Shown: piece after piece, positions 1 through 11,598 of the stretch | Layout: the number at the start of each line of letters is the position of its first letter | Position numbering within the stretch: the first letter of the stretch is position 1 | Source of the DNA: Taxillus chinensis | Taxonomy: Eukaryota > Streptophyta > Magnoliopsida > Santalales > Loranthaceae | Length of the DNA: 64,000 nt | Assembly: GCA_023512835.1 (NCBI GenBank) | Contig: CM042084.1 | Location: forward strand, 10,350,842 to 10,414,841 | Direction of reading: 5' to 3' | Position numbers and translations under genes: made by a program | The notes under the pieces: generated by a model | Told to the model about the DNA's origin: nothing | The model's input: only the letters and a program-made list of their open reading frames with translations | Database searches by the model: none

Positions 1-1059
1 TTTTGATTTTTAAGGTTTAATAACGCAAATGATCGTAATGAACAACTTTTATGATGAACTCCCCCGATAATCGCCTTTTTTCTTTCACAAACCCAAATTT
101 CGATGTTTTAACCTTATGATTGCCCTCATCCTTATCTCCTCTAGATCTTCCTTTCCCTCCTTGTCTAAATTTCATAACTTATTATGGCTAGGGTGGAAGC
201 CAAATAAGAAAAAAATAGATTTATTGAATGTTTTTTTTCGATCACCCAATACGAAACCCTCAATGAATATAACATAATTATTACACAACTCAAGGTTTAC
301 AATGCATGAGATCGAAATAGAAGATGGAACCAAAATTAATATCCCACCCCTATAAGCATGGTATTTCTAATCGCCTATCAAAAGATATAAGTTATATGTA
401 TGGTATTTTAAAAATATTGATATGTGTGATATTTATTTATGAGTAAGGTTAATAAAAAGAATAAACTAAAATAAACTTTTTAAGTATTAACACTAATTTA
501 GTATTTTGATATTTTTCAATGTTTTATGACACGTGGAACACTAAGAGGAGTGTAAGGGTTTTCTTTTTTTCTTTCATTCACACTTTTCTCTTCCTCTTCT
601 TCTTATTTTATTTCTCCTTTTATTTTTAGGTAATTATTATTGTAAGAATTTTATATTTTTTATTCTTCTATTTCTATTTTATTGTTGAGAACAATAATTT
701 TTTTCTAATCTCTCTTTTAATAATCCACTTTATTGATTGAGATAGATAATCATTTTGATATTCGTGGTTATTCTTGTTAACCTTGAATGTTTTATTGAAA
801 TTCCATGATATGTTTCATGTTATGTATATTGCATAACCTCTTATGTTTAAATAAAGTAAGTTTATGAGTGGTTCCAAGAAGACCTCTAATGCATTAGATA
901 AAGAACATCACTGGAGAGTGTCAATTTAATTGATAATATGTTATATTATGTTATGGTATATAGGTATTATGTAGCATGTCTCTTACACCCAAACAAGTTT
1001 CTATCAAACACAATACAATTTTGTTCTTTCAAAATTCAATTTAAAGGTATAGATAAGGT
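1..1059. other. AT-rich intergenic DNA, no gene seen
   Basis: This stretch has long A and T runs and no open frame of interest. I see no recognisable protein, RNA gene or terminal repeat. It is probably old transposon debris or plain intergenic DNA. Confidence 0.5.
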
Positions 1060-1660
1060 TTTCAATACATGAACCTCTCTAACCAATCTCGACACCAAAC
1101 CAAATGATATTCCCAAGATCCCAGCAAAGTTCTTACAGGTTACCTGATTGTATACAAAGAGGGAGGTAAATTTGTATACTAAAACTATTTCATTTAGTTT
1201 TAACTTTTAACAAAGAGTAAGTAAGTTAGTTGAGAGTAGTGTTTATGAGGTAGTGTTTTAGTGCCGTGTGCAAAATCACGTTAGTAATATGTATGTAAAG
1301 AATTGAAAGAAAAAGACACATGATATATGTGGTTTGATTAATGTGATCTACTCCACAATGGTGAGGGTGTACCTACACTAAGTCCAATCCACTATAACTT
1401 TAATACAGTAGGGTATTGCCTTTATTACAATATGATCAACTCTTTTCTCTTTTATATACAATTACAAAAGTAGTATTATTTCATAACATACTTACTGTAA
1501 TATACTATTTAGTGCAATATGTTCTTGCATACTCAACTGTTTGTACCACTTTGACCTTCAACCACTCATTTGACAAATAATTATTTGTTCGACGATTGTA
1601 GACAAATAAGGCTTGATGAAGTCACTTTAAATCTTTACTTTCAAATGTTTTTCTCGAGTA
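1060..1660 (+). repeat. Dispersed repeat, copy 1 (LTR-like)
   Basis: This segment is clearly related, in the same orientation, to 44760-45300. Shared blocks include GATATTCC(C/T)AAGATCC, the TTGTATAC pair, ACTATTTC(A/C)TTTAGTTTTAA, GTCCAATCCACTATA, AATACAGTAGGGT and TTGACCTTCAACCACT. The embedded phrase about a 'gtggtttgattaatgtgat' followed by 'tccac(a/g)(a/g)tggtgaggg' resembles the R/U5 part of some plant copia LTRs, but that assignment is inference. There is no coding capacity. Confidence 0.6.
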
Positions 1661-3402
1661 TCCAAACTTCTTTATTTGTTTGCGTTTTAGTATCTTTATT
1701 GATTCTATGTGTACAACATTATTTCAAAGTGAGCTAGGTATATTTTTTCATTTTATACTATCATCACCGGATTTCGTCGAGGGGGGAACCCACTTTCGGG
1801 GTGCGGTCCCCCCAACCTTCACCTCAATGGTGATGAAAAAATGCAGAGTCGCCGCCAACTATTTTTGGGGTGCAGTTGGTCACCTAAAAAATAATCTACA
1901 TTGTTAGAGCAGAATCCGAGAGTTGGTTACGTGTAGGGAAGGATTAGACCCCCACAATGCCCTTTTAGTACTTATCTTAAGAGTTCAGAGGTTTTTAATT
2001 TGTTTTATTAGTTTTGATTTTACTTGTTTAAACATTGTTTGCTTTGATTTTCCTAAGGACTTAAAATTCTTACTATTTTTATTTTTCTAAGTCATTTGTT
2101 AAGATTTAAATTAAGCCCAATTTACCTATGAAATCTAAAAGGATTACCTAAGAATAAATTAAAGAAAGAATTATGAATAATCCTAAAAGAAAAAAAATGC
2201 CAATTTATTTTTTTTTTAGAAAAACCTTTTAATTTGACTAAAAATATTTTTTATTATAAAGAAGATTTTGTTTTTTATCTTTTTTTTGTGTGTGCTTATT
2301 CTAAAGAAGATAATTTTAAAATTTTTTTTTTTGCTTTTTTAAAAAAGAAAATAATTTTTAAATATACATAAATATACAAATCTAATTAAAAGTATTATGT
2401 GTGGTAGTGACATCTACAAAAAATAAAACTCCTTTTTTCTCACTTTTCTCTTTCTTTTTTCACTTTTTTTTTCCTTTTCCTTTTTTATTCATTATTTTTC
2501 TCTTTCTTTTCCACTTTTCTTCGTTTTTGCCCTTTTCACTATTTTTTATTTACATTTTACAATGAAAAAAGGTCACATGAGACCTTGTTACAAGAATAAG
2601 AAAATAGATTACAAAATATAAAAACAAAAAAATACAAGGAGATGAAAAAGATAAATAATTCATACAAAACAAATGTTAGAGTAACCGACAAATCTCTAAA
2701 TTCACCATAGAGAGAAAAACAATAAATAAAAATAATAAGATAAAAATGATTGAAAAGTATGGATTTTCAGACCAAACGAAGTTTCAAAACTAATTTTCAA
2801 AAATTGTATGTATCACTTGCTGTGGAAAGCGGTATTTATGGCATGGAATCAAACAAGTTTAGACAAACAAATAACAGATTAGCAAAAATGCCTCAGCAAG
2901 AAAATATACAGATCAACAAATAGTAAAAAAGGGATCTATCACATGACCAATATTGAATTGTACAAACTAGAAGGGTGAACCTAGAAGTTAATTACAAAAA
3001 AAAAGACCACTTCAAAAATAAACATCAACAAAACAAACCCACCACATAGCAAGCCAAATGTCAAGCAAGAACAAATTATACACCGCTAAAACAATCCCTA
3101 ACTATCCACAGTTTAGATGAGATGATCATGCTAGCCGAAAAAATCATGATAAACGCCTAATACAAACACAAACTATAACACAGGCACGCAGGCATCATGA
3201 AAAGAGGGCATAAACGCAAGCCAAAGGGAAACCAAACGAAAAACCAGCAACCAATTAAAAGACGGCTCATCAAACATGGACACAATAAGCATGAGAAATT
3301 ATGGGAAAGGCATGGGAAAACGAGAAAACATAGGAAACATGATCTCATTGTCATGGATCATTCCACCTACTTCGAGTCTCCCAGGGTGTAGGCAAATGGT
3401 AG
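1661..3402. other. AT-rich intergenic DNA with possible LTR debris
   Basis: No gene is visible. A GC-richer island at about 1765-1960 (GGGGGGAACCC..., GAGTCGCCGCCAAC..., GAAGGATTAGACCCCCAC) interrupts T-rich DNA. It has the look of a conserved repeat end, but I cannot name the family. The short frames at 3157-3391 lie in low-complexity AT/A-rich DNA and match nothing I know. Confidence 0.4.
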
Positions 3403-3407
3403 AGCTG

Positions 3408-3526
3408 TGTAACAGCCCAAGTATCCCATAGCACGGTATTGTCCGGTTCAGGCCCTAAGCCCAATCCCCAGTTTTGTTCTTGGTAGTGCCACATAGGCAC
3501 CCCAAAAGGTCTCGTGCTATGAGAGG
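3408..3526 (-). repeat. TRIM 3' LTR, first part
   Basis: These are the first 119 bp (as read on +) of the left 197-bp LTR. It starts TGTAACAGCC and is broken after AGAGG, where the solo LTR inserted. It aligns with 15818 onward (TRIM 5' LTR), sharing CACGATATTGTCCG-like and GGCACCCCAAAAGG blocks. Confidence 0.85.
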
Positions 3527-4009
3527 TGTGACGCCCCCGAATTCCCGAGAACCCAAAAACGGGTACATGACTTCCCCTTGCCCGCACCCGATAGGTCAAG
3601 GGGTTGGTGACTAGCACCAATGAAGACTACACCGTGGGTGCTATCTCAAATATACAACCCTGTACAGTCATACATCAAGGGTAATCCTGTACACTCCCAT
3701 ATATCATCATGCATACAATGAGTCAAACAGTCATACAGACATCACATCACAAACAGTATGCAAATACAACTGTCCACGGACCCATGTCTGGGATATCACA
3801 TAAAACAATACAAAATATAATATTGTATCATACATCAGAGTAGTGGGTGTCCTCCTGGAAGAAAGTCCTCCACTAGTCTCGGGTCACACCTGAAAAAGGT
3901 AAACAACAAGTAGGGATGAGCGACAAGCTCAGTAGGTGACCCCAACACTCCACATCATGCAAACATACAAGTATATACTACATGCTCTGTGTACTCGTGC
4001 ACTGTATAG

Positions 4010-4778
4010 TGTAAAGACCCGTACCTGTGTGAAATTAAACGTTAGGCCCGAATAGGGTTTGGAATATTTCTTTGACGACGTGACCTTACCGCGAGCGTTG
4101 AGTTATTATTAATATTATTTCAATATCTGAATGAGTTATTATAACCGTAGATGTTTAATATAGACTATAGATATTAATTGTATCTATCATTATTATTTAT
4201 TGTGGTGAATTATTAGTAATTATTATAATTAATATTAATCAAACTATTAATATTATATTTATTCTTTGACTAATATTTAAAAAAAAATAGTATATGTATA
4301 TGGGTATAAATAGGGGGAACCTAGGGTAAAACCCTAGATTCGTTGTGCGTGCGAAGCTTGGTGAGAGAAGCAAAAGGGTTAGAAGCAGATAGTTCAATCA
4401 ACCTTTCCAAACCAATCCAGGTAGGTGGTTCTCCGATTCCATCGTTGTATGAACGCAGATTCTGTAGAGCCTGTTGAACTCATTCTTTTATATGTATGTA
4501 TATGTGTACTATTATGTATTTGTTATTACTGGGTCGTGGTTGAGACGTGGAGAGGACGACGACCCGGTTCGGACGCAAGTCGTGCGCCCGTAGGGTAGAT
4601 CGGAGACTGGAGAGGACGACGACGCCACCTGGTTCGGACGCAAGCCGTGCGCCCGTAGGGTAGATCGGAGACGTGGAGAGGACGAACCGGCGGTCGTGTT
4701 GCCGCTGCGTGTTGTGCGCTGCCTGTGGGTGGAGAGATCGGCGTGGTGGTTGCGCGCGCGCGAGAAAGAGAAAGAGAG

Positions 4779-4810
<32 letters not shown>

Positions 4811-5025
4811 TTTGCGACGTGCCGGCGAGAGAAGGACAAGACGGTCCAGAGGTGCCTGGCGAGGAGGCGGGCGACGATCCGGCGTGTGGTGGCTGCGTTG
4901 CCTGCGCGTCGGTGAGAAAAGGGAAGACGGGGGGGCGGCGTCCTGCCGCCCTTTGAGTTGACACCAGCCCGTTAGGGCTGGTGTGTTGGGGGACCGGCCC
5001 AATTGGGCCGGTTTTTGCCTCACAC

Positions 5026-5082
<57 letters not shown>

Positions 5083-5227
5083 TGAACAGATTAATAGATA
5101 AACAAGCTGTGCAACAAAGAAAAGAAAAATAAATAAATAAATGAAATAAAATGGCATTCGAGCTTGATGTAAGTACTAAGCGTAGCTTGACGCTGGTAAT
5201 TCGTTGATTAAGATATTATTTGTTCAA

Positions 5228-5298
<71 letters not shown>

Positions 5299-6158
5299 AC
5301 ATATATATATATATAATTTATCTATCATGGTGGTATGTTATTGTTAGATGATATTCTTAATATTGTGTAAATTGTTGCACTGAATATTGATTATTTAAAA
5401 TTGTTGTGGTTGTTAAGCGTATGTGAACGTTGGGGTTAAATTGGTTGGATTAACTGCGGGATCCACATAGGGCTGGCAAGAGGCCGCGGGTCCCCTGTGT
5501 GACCGGTTAATCCAGGTCCCATATGTGGCAGGTTGTCGTTAGGGGCACCGTGGGTCCCACATATGGCTGTTTGGTGGAGATTTGGGATATTTGGTGCGTG
5601 TGGCGGAAATTCCCGAGAATGGTTGGTTTTCCTTGGTGGATTATCTATGGTTGGAGTGTGGATGTTTTCTTTTGAGATCAGACATAAACTAAACGTGTAG
5701 ACTATGGCACAACACCAGCACATGCATACACCGGTCATATAGATCTAGGAATCTTATGTACGGGGTAGTGGAGTTGGGGATCACTTACTGGGCATTCGTG
5801 CTCACCCTACTTATTTCTATTCCTACAGGTTGTAGGGAGTAGCTTTTGGAGCCACAGCGGAGCGGGTTGGGAAATCTTTGTGTAGGATTTCTTCTTTAGA
5901 CTGTTAATTTTCTATTTATTTCCGGACACGGGTCCGTGACAGTTGTACAAACTTGCTTGGCTACACTTTGGTTATATTACTTGCAGTTATTTTTATTAAT
6001 GGTTTGTACGTTGCATTTGGATTACATTTAAGTACAATGCTACCCCGTTGTACATTTAAGTACAATGCTACCCCGTTGTAGTATTTACGCCCCTTGGAAT
6101 GGGCGTGGGAAAGTCGCGTTTCCGGTTCTGTGAGTGCTCAGAATTTGGGGGCGTGACA
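4010..6158 (+). repeat. Element A 5' LTR
   Basis: This 2149-bp LTR starts TGTAAAGACCCG and ends GGGGGCGTGACA (TG...CA). It matches 11599-13756 throughout. Length differences fall mainly in three microsatellites: (GA)n near 4780-4810, (TAA)n near 5024-5080 and (TA)n(TG)n near 5228-5322. It holds a TATA box at 4305-4312, and a repeated block (ACATTTAAGTACAATGCTAC) occurs twice near 6023-6075. Confidence 0.93.
4305..4312 (+). promoter_or_regulatory. TATA box of element A 5' LTR
   Basis: TATAAATA follows GTATATGGG and precedes a GC-richer transcribed-looking stretch. The same box is at 11897-11904 in the 3' LTR. Its place about 300 bp into the LTR fits a U3 promoter; the transcription start is not visible. 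Confidence 0.6.
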
Positions 6159-6160
6159 AG

Positions 6161-6174
6161 TTGGTATCAGAGCC
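6161..6174 (+). other. Primer-binding site of element A (tRNA-iMet)
   Basis: TTGGTATCAGAGCC lies two bases after the 5' LTR. TGGTATCAGAGC is the complement of the 3' end of plant initiator tRNA-Met, the usual primer for plant gypsy elements. Confidence 0.9.
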
Positions 6175-6658
6175 AAGTTTAGTGGACCTAGGTTAGTGAG
6201 GGGTGGTTGATAGACACTTAGTAGCGTGGAAGACTATAGGGAGGGCGCCTGATCAACGCAGTCCTTATATGTGTTCTGGGTTGACTGAGGGTTCATCAGA
6301 TCATCCTAGGAAGCATTTGGGTTGGGTGCATACATGCTGCATGACTGTGTGCATATCTAGGCACTAGAAATCATCTGCTAATGCTGTTATAATGATGTAC
6401 TTGTATTGATTATACTATTGGATATTTGTGGTTTGTTTATCTTTGATGATTAAATGTGTTTAATTAAAAATGCTAGTATGCTAGTTCAAACCTAAGAAGT
6501 TTAAGAGAATAACCACATAATTTGGTAAATTGAATAGGGGCTTAAAAAAAAACTCATTATTTGTGTGGCGGACTTGGTTTTGCCTATTGGTTTAAATAAT
6601 TTGGTTGTTTGACTAGTGCGCAGTAGTTAATAGATATTGTTGATATGTGTTGGATAGA

Positions 6659-7898
6659 ATGGCACCCAAGACTAGGGCTCAAGGTCTAGCAGAGGAACTG
6701 TCCATTCAGTCTGAATCACAAGGAGAATAGAGTTCTCCAAGACTCGCTTTGGGTTCGGACATTCTTTGCTCGGATTGGGGCTCAAATATTGAGCCAAATC
6801 CAGGGTGCCATGCAGGGTACCATGAGGGAAGTGGCCAGAGAAGTGATGCAGGAGGAACTGAGGAGGCAACAGCAGCCTCAGCAGGAGCAGCAGCAGGAGG
6901 TTTTAGAGGTGAGCCAGCCGCAGGTCACGACGGTTCCGCCTGCAGTACCGATCGACTGGGTGAGTCGGTTCTTGAAACAGAAACCGATGAAGTTTGAGGT
7001 GAATACGAGACCCGATGAGGCCGAGGAATGGGTCAAATGGATAGAAGACATCTTCGAGCTGATCCAGGTGCCCGAAGAGGCTAAGGTCCGCTTAGCCACA
7101 CATTTCCTGGTAGGTGGGGCCCGTAGGTGGTGGGACGTTGTGAAGCATGTTCACGAGAGCCCGATGGCATGGGAGGACTTCGTGGAGCTCTTTTACACAG
7201 AGTATTTCCCTCGCTCTGTGCAGAAGACGAGGCGATGGGAATACTACACACTGGAGCAGGGCAGTCGGACTGTGACAGAGTATGTCACTGCTTTCACTGA
7301 GCTAGGGAGATTTGCCCCAGAGTCATGGAGGGTTGAGGCTAATAAGACCCAGGATTTCATTGATGGGTTGAGACCATCACTCAGGAGGGGACTGAACATG
7401 ATGGAGTTGACCACGTACAGTGACGCAGTCAACAAGGCACTTATTGGAGAGCGGGACTTAAACCAGATCAGGACTCAGAAACCAGGGAGCTCATCAGGGC
7501 TTAGCCAAAAGAGGCCAAGAGAGGAGCATTCTGAGGGACAGGGGGACAAGAAGCCGGTGCCCAAATTCTCACATCCGGGAAACTCAGGCAGCAGTTCTAC
7601 CTCACGTTTTTTAGGGACGTGTCGATCCTGCGGACTTCGGGGACATAAGGAGGCGGATTGTAGGCGGAAAAATGGCAACCCACTCAAGTGCTTTCGATGT
7701 GGGGGACTAGGACACAGGATAGGAGAGTGTCCTTCTGCCAGTTCAGCTAGTGTTGCGGGGCCACATCGACCTCGTGACCAGGGCCAGAGGAGCGGGACTC
7801 CATATCAGAGGCCAGCTCAGTCAGGACGATCAAGACAGGGACGACTGCTGCACACGGCGGCCTCAGCGGGAGGCCCAGACTCAGAAGGGACAGAATGA
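6659..7898 (+). pseudogene. gag: Element A gag (capsid and zinc knuckles), broken N-terminus
   Basis: The long open part is 6789-7898 (369 aa). A Retrotrans_gag-type capsid region spans about residues 70-200 (EEWVKWIEDIFELIQV..., ARRWWDVVK, FAPESWR). Two CCHC zinc knuckles follow near residues 277-314 (CRSCGLRGHKEADC and CFRCGGLGHRIGEC), which bind element RNA. A likely original start is the ATG at 6659 (MAPKTRAQ...), but that frame meets TAG at 6728 and differs from the frame of 6789 onward, so the N-terminus carries a stop and a frameshift. The frame closes at 7896, where related elements read on into protease. Confidence 0.85.
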
Positions 7899-8064
7899 TC
7901 GAGCTACGGCGAGTCAGGCCAGTGGCAGTGTTCAGAAGGGGAGGAACTATGCTATCGCTGACAGAGAGGCAGAAGTTCCACCAGTTGACGAGGCGAGTCA
8001 GGGGCCAGCTGCGGTGAGAGGTACAATTTTGGTTTCACGCACTATTTGTCTTGTTTTTGATTGA
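7899..8064 (+). pseudogene. Element A gag-protease linker in shifted frame
   Basis: After the gag stop, the coding sense continues in another frame (open from 7750 to 8064), ending [15 protein letters not shown] then a stop. This is the lead-in to the aspartic protease active site (normally a D-T/S-G triad). Small insertions at about 8057-8068 break the frame exactly at that triad. The next open part (8061 on) is back in the gag frame, so at least two small indels flank this segment. Confidence 0.7.
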
Positions 8065-9542
8065 TACCTGGTCTTACACACTCATTCATTGCGCACTCCA
8101 CTGTAGAGGGACTAGAGTTGGATTGTACTACTATTGATCAGCCCCTTGTGGTTGATACACCCGTAGGGGGCCTGGTGGTGATTGATAGGGTCTGTTTGGG
8201 ATGTGAGGTTACTCTCGGAGGTGTTGACCTCCGGTGTAACCTATTTGTGATGCACTTCGATGCTTTTGATATGATATTGGGTATGGACTGGTTGATCTGT
8301 GTAAAGGCGGTGATTGAGTGTTATAGGCGACGAGTGACCTTCCTCACACCTAAGGGCACTCGAGGCACCTTCGTGGGTGAGTGGTCTGAGGATGCATGCA
8401 AATTAGGGCCTTTGAAGCAGGGGTGGGGTGATGTAACCCATCAGTTAGCCAATCTAACTCTAGTTGACCCTCAGCAGGAGAGTAAGGTGGTGTTACCCCA
8501 GGTGGTGGACCAGTTTCCCGACGTGTTTCCAGAGGACTTGATTGAATTACCACCCGAGGGAGAGGTGGACTTCTCGATAGAGTTGCTACCCAGGACAGCA
8601 CCTATCAGATTGGCAGCTTATAGGATGGCACCAGTTGAGCTTCGAGAGCTCAAGAAGCAGATTGACGATCTTTTGGCGCGTGGTTTTATTAGACGGAGTA
8701 GTTCGCCTTGGAGTGCTCCGGTGTTATTCGCCAAAAAGGCGGATGGTTCGCTTCGGTTGTGTATTGACTACCGACGGTTGAACCAATTGATAGTGAAGAA
8801 CAGATACACCCTACCGAGGATCGATGATTTGTTTGACCAGTTCAGGAGTGCCCGTTGGTTTTCCAAGATTGATTTGAGATCTGGATACCATCAGTTGCGT
8901 GTGCGGGAGTCAGACATCCCGAAGGCAGCCTTCAGTTGTAGATATGGCCATTATGAGTGGCTAGTGATGCCCTTTGGGCTCACAAATGCCCCAGCAGTGT
9001 TCATGGGATTGATGAACCGGATCTTCACACCTTACCTTGATCAGTTCGTGGTGGTCTTTATAGATGATATCCTGATTTATTCCCGGATAGAGATCGAGCA
9101 TGAAGAGCACTTACATGTGGTATTGCAGATGTTGAAGGACCATAGGCTATACGCAAAATTCATGAAGTGTGACTTTTGGTTGCAGAGGGTGAAGTTCTTA
9201 GGGCACGTGGTATCATCGGAGGGTATCACAGTAGATCCTGGCAAGATTGAGGCAGTGATGTCTTGGAAGCGGCCAACGAATGTTTTTGAGATTCGGAGTT
9301 TTCTGGGGTTGGCCGGTTATTACAGGAGGTTTGTGAAGGACTTCTCCCGTTTAGCTGCACCGATGACTAGCTTGACCCGAAAGGGAGTACGATTTGTCTG
9401 GTCGGATGCTTGTGAGAATACTTTTAGTCAGTTGAAGGCCAGATTGACTTCAGCACCCATCCTGGTCCTACCACAGGAGGGTGTACCCTATGAGGTCTAT
9501 TGTGATGCCTCAAATGTTGGTCTGGGTTGTGTACTCATGTAG
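8061..9542 (+). pseudogene. pol: Element A protease remainder and reverse transcriptase
   Basis: This 493-residue open stretch starts inside the protease (LTHSFI, then LILGMDWL-type [10 protein letters not shown] near residues 71-80) and runs through the reverse transcriptase. RT motifs in order are [44 protein letters not shown] and the catalytic FIDDILIYS (Asp pair near residues 335-336), followed by [13 protein letters not shown] and [14 protein letters not shown]. It ends in an in-frame TAG at 9540-9542 at the start of RNase H ([14 protein letters not shown]). It makes cDNA on element RNA in the family; here the chain is cut. Confidence 0.9.
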
Positions 9543-9824
9543 GAAGGACGGGTAATTACTTATGGTTCCCGTCAGTTGAGGACCCATGAGAAGAATTACC
9601 CTACGCACGATTTGGAGCTACCTGCAGTGATCTTTGCATTAAAGAGCTGGCATCACTATCTTCTTGGGGAGAAGTTTGTGGTGTTCACTGACCACAAGAG
9701 CTTGCAGTACATCTTCTCTCAGCGGGATTTGAATCTCCGACAGAGGCGTTGGGTGGAGTATATGTAGCAGTTCCAGTTTGATCTTCAGTATACACCCGGG
9801 AAGGGGAATGTAGTAGCTGATGCC
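9543..9824 (+). pseudogene. Element A RNase H, with second in-frame stop
   Basis: Coding sense continues in the same frame after the TAG at 9540: [42 protein letters not shown] and [13 protein letters not shown] second in-frame TAG follows at 9765-9767. Beyond it the frame reads on (PGKGNVVADALSRKS), the usual RNase H to integrase linker. Both breaks are single stop codons with no frame change. Confidence 0.85.
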
Positions 9825-10664
9825 TTGAGCCGGAAGAGCCAGGCAATGGTGGCTTTCTGTGCTATCACAGAATGGGAGATGATGGGGCAACTAGCTGGTC
9901 TGAGGTTACAGCCAGTGCAGGGCGTAGTACAGGGTATGCTGAGCGTGGTTATAACGGTGCCTGAGTTGCGGCATCAGGTTATTGAAGGTCAGTTGGGGGA
10001 TGTTGAGTGTGAGATCCTCCGAGATCAGATTCAGACCGCCGTACTTCCCACGGATTGGATGGAGGATTCTGACCATGTGTTGAGCTATCGAGGTCGGTTG
10101 ATAGTTCCATCTTCTCTTCGGGAGACAGTTTTACGGGAATTTCATCACTCTCGTTTGGCTGTCCACCCTGGGGGTACAAAGATGTATCATGCTGTACGAC
10201 AACAGTTCTGGTGGTCGGGCCTTAAGAAGGCTATAGCAGAGTTTGTTCGACGGTGCTTGACATGCCAGCAAGTCAAGGCCGAGCATTTGCGGTCTGCTGG
10301 TGAGTTGCAGTCGTTATCTGTGCCAGAGTGGAAGTGGGATCATGTGACTATGGATTTTGTCACAGGGCTTCCTCGTTCCCGAGGACATGATACTATCTGG
10401 GTTGTTGTAGACCGCTTGACGAAATCCGCCCACTTTATTCCGATTCGTGAGACCGATCCAGTCCGGACCTTAGGACAGCGTTATGTTGATGTGATAGTAC
10501 GGTTGCATGGTGTGCCGTTATCGATTGTCTCTGATAGGGATGCACGGTTCACTTTGCGGTGCAACCGCGGCTACGAGCGTGCATTGGGCACCCGAGTGAA
10601 CCCGAGTACGGCTTATCACCCTCGGACAGATGTTGCGGTCCGAGCGCACTATTCAGACTCTTGA
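9825..10664 (+). pseudogene. Element A integrase, zinc domain and catalytic core
   Basis: The 279-residue open segment holds the HHCC zinc-binding part (REFHHSRLAVHPGGTKMYHA ... CLTCQQVKAEH) and the rve core (WDHVTMDFVTGLPRS, WVVVDRLTKSAHFIP, LHGVPLSIVSDRDARFT). The first two catalytic Asp residues are visible. After ARFT the sequence is altered (LRCNRGYERA) and the frame is lost near 10630, in the region before the third catalytic acidic residue. The next segment continues one frame over. Confidence 0.88.
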
Positions 10665-11399
10665 GGATATGCTCCGTGCTTGTGTGTTGGATTTTGGTGG
10701 TTGTTGGGAGGCTCACCTTCCTTTGGTAGAGTTCTCCTACAACAATAGCTATCAAGCTATGATAGGGATGGCGCCTTATGAGGCATTGTATGGGCGACCG
10801 TGTCGCTCCCCTCTATGTTGGGCTCAGGCGGGGGAAGCAGTTGTTTTGAGTCCCGACATGGTTCAGGAAACTACCGAGTTGGTTCAGCTGATCCGACAGC
10901 GGATGTTGATGCCCGAGTCGGCGAAATCATATCTTCGACGAGACGGCGGCGACTGCTTCAGTTCGTCGTAGGGGATTGTGTTTTCTTGCGAGTCTCGCCA
11001 CGACGGGGGCACAGGCGATTTGGGCGGGGATCCAAACTCTCGCCACGGTTTGTTGGTCCTTTTCCTATTATTGTTGTGGTGGGACCGGTTACCTATCGAT
11101 TAGGATTACCACCCGAGCTAGCTCGTGTTCATGACAGTTTCCATGTCTCCAAGTTACGGAAATATTACCCAGATTCTTCTCATGTGCTTGATTGGTGTGA
11201 GATAGCGTTAGCAGATGATGGTTCTGTTGTAGAGGCACCAGTTCAGATTTTAGACCGGCGGGAACAGGTCTTGCGAGGCAAGACGATTCCGTTGGTCCGA
11301 GTTTTGTGGCGCCACCGTAATATGGAGGAGCAGACCTGGGAGCGGGAGAGTCAGATGCGTGTTCTTCACCCCGAGCTGTTCGAGGACGAACAGTCCTAA
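10630..11399 (+). pseudogene. Element A integrase C-terminus and chromodomain
   Basis: Two overlapping frames carry the rest. 10630-10971 reads ERTIQTLEDMLRACVLDFGG and MAPYEALYGRPCRSPLCW. A frameshift near 10940 moves the sense to 10800-11399, which reads VGDCVFLRVSPRRGHRRFG, LSPRFVGPF, FHVSKLRKYYPD and then a chromodomain-like end (LVRVLWRHRNMEEQTWERES). In plant chromoviruses this domain binds modified histone H3 and can steer insertion to heterochromatin. The end GAGGACGAACAGTCCTAA is the pol stop at 11397-11399. Confidence 0.85.
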
Positions 11400-11413
11400 G
11401 GTGGGGAGGATGT
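11393..11413 (+). repeat. Extra PPT-plus-LTR-edge copy inside element A
   Basis: A 21-bp string spanning the pol stop and a purine tract (AAGGTGGGGAGGA then TGT) recurs identically at 11581-11601, where it is the true PPT and LTR start. Less exact similarity reaches back to about 11381 and 11569. After the first copy the DNA reads TGTCAAAATCC, which looks like the start of a different LTR. Confidence 0.75.
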
Positions 11414-11585
11414 CAAAATCCTTACCGTACGTTCAGGTAGCTAACCTTGTTTTGTTTATTATGCTTATGGTTATTGATTTGGTTGCGTGTGGTTTGATGC
11501 GCTGTTGTTGTTTTGTTTATCATGTTAATTGTAGCTCGATGGTGCGTAATGATTATGACTTGTCTTTTCGGAGACGAAAAGTCCT

Positions 11586-11598
11586 AAGGTGGGGAGGA
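11586..11598 (+). other. Polypurine tract of element A
   Basis: AAGGTGGGGAGGA directly precedes the TG of the 3' LTR. It is the expected plus-strand primer. Confidence 0.85.

Noticed and set aside
4480..5027. Several overlapping frames rich in Ser/Leu, Arg/Glu around the (GA)n tract, repeated at 12105-12769
   Set aside because: These are translations of a GA/CT microsatellite and GC-rich LTR leader in all frames, not genes.
5436..5738. 100-codon frame on -, identical at 13034-13336
   Set aside because: It lies in both LTRs of element A, antisense to them, with no known domain. Identity is due to the LTR pair.
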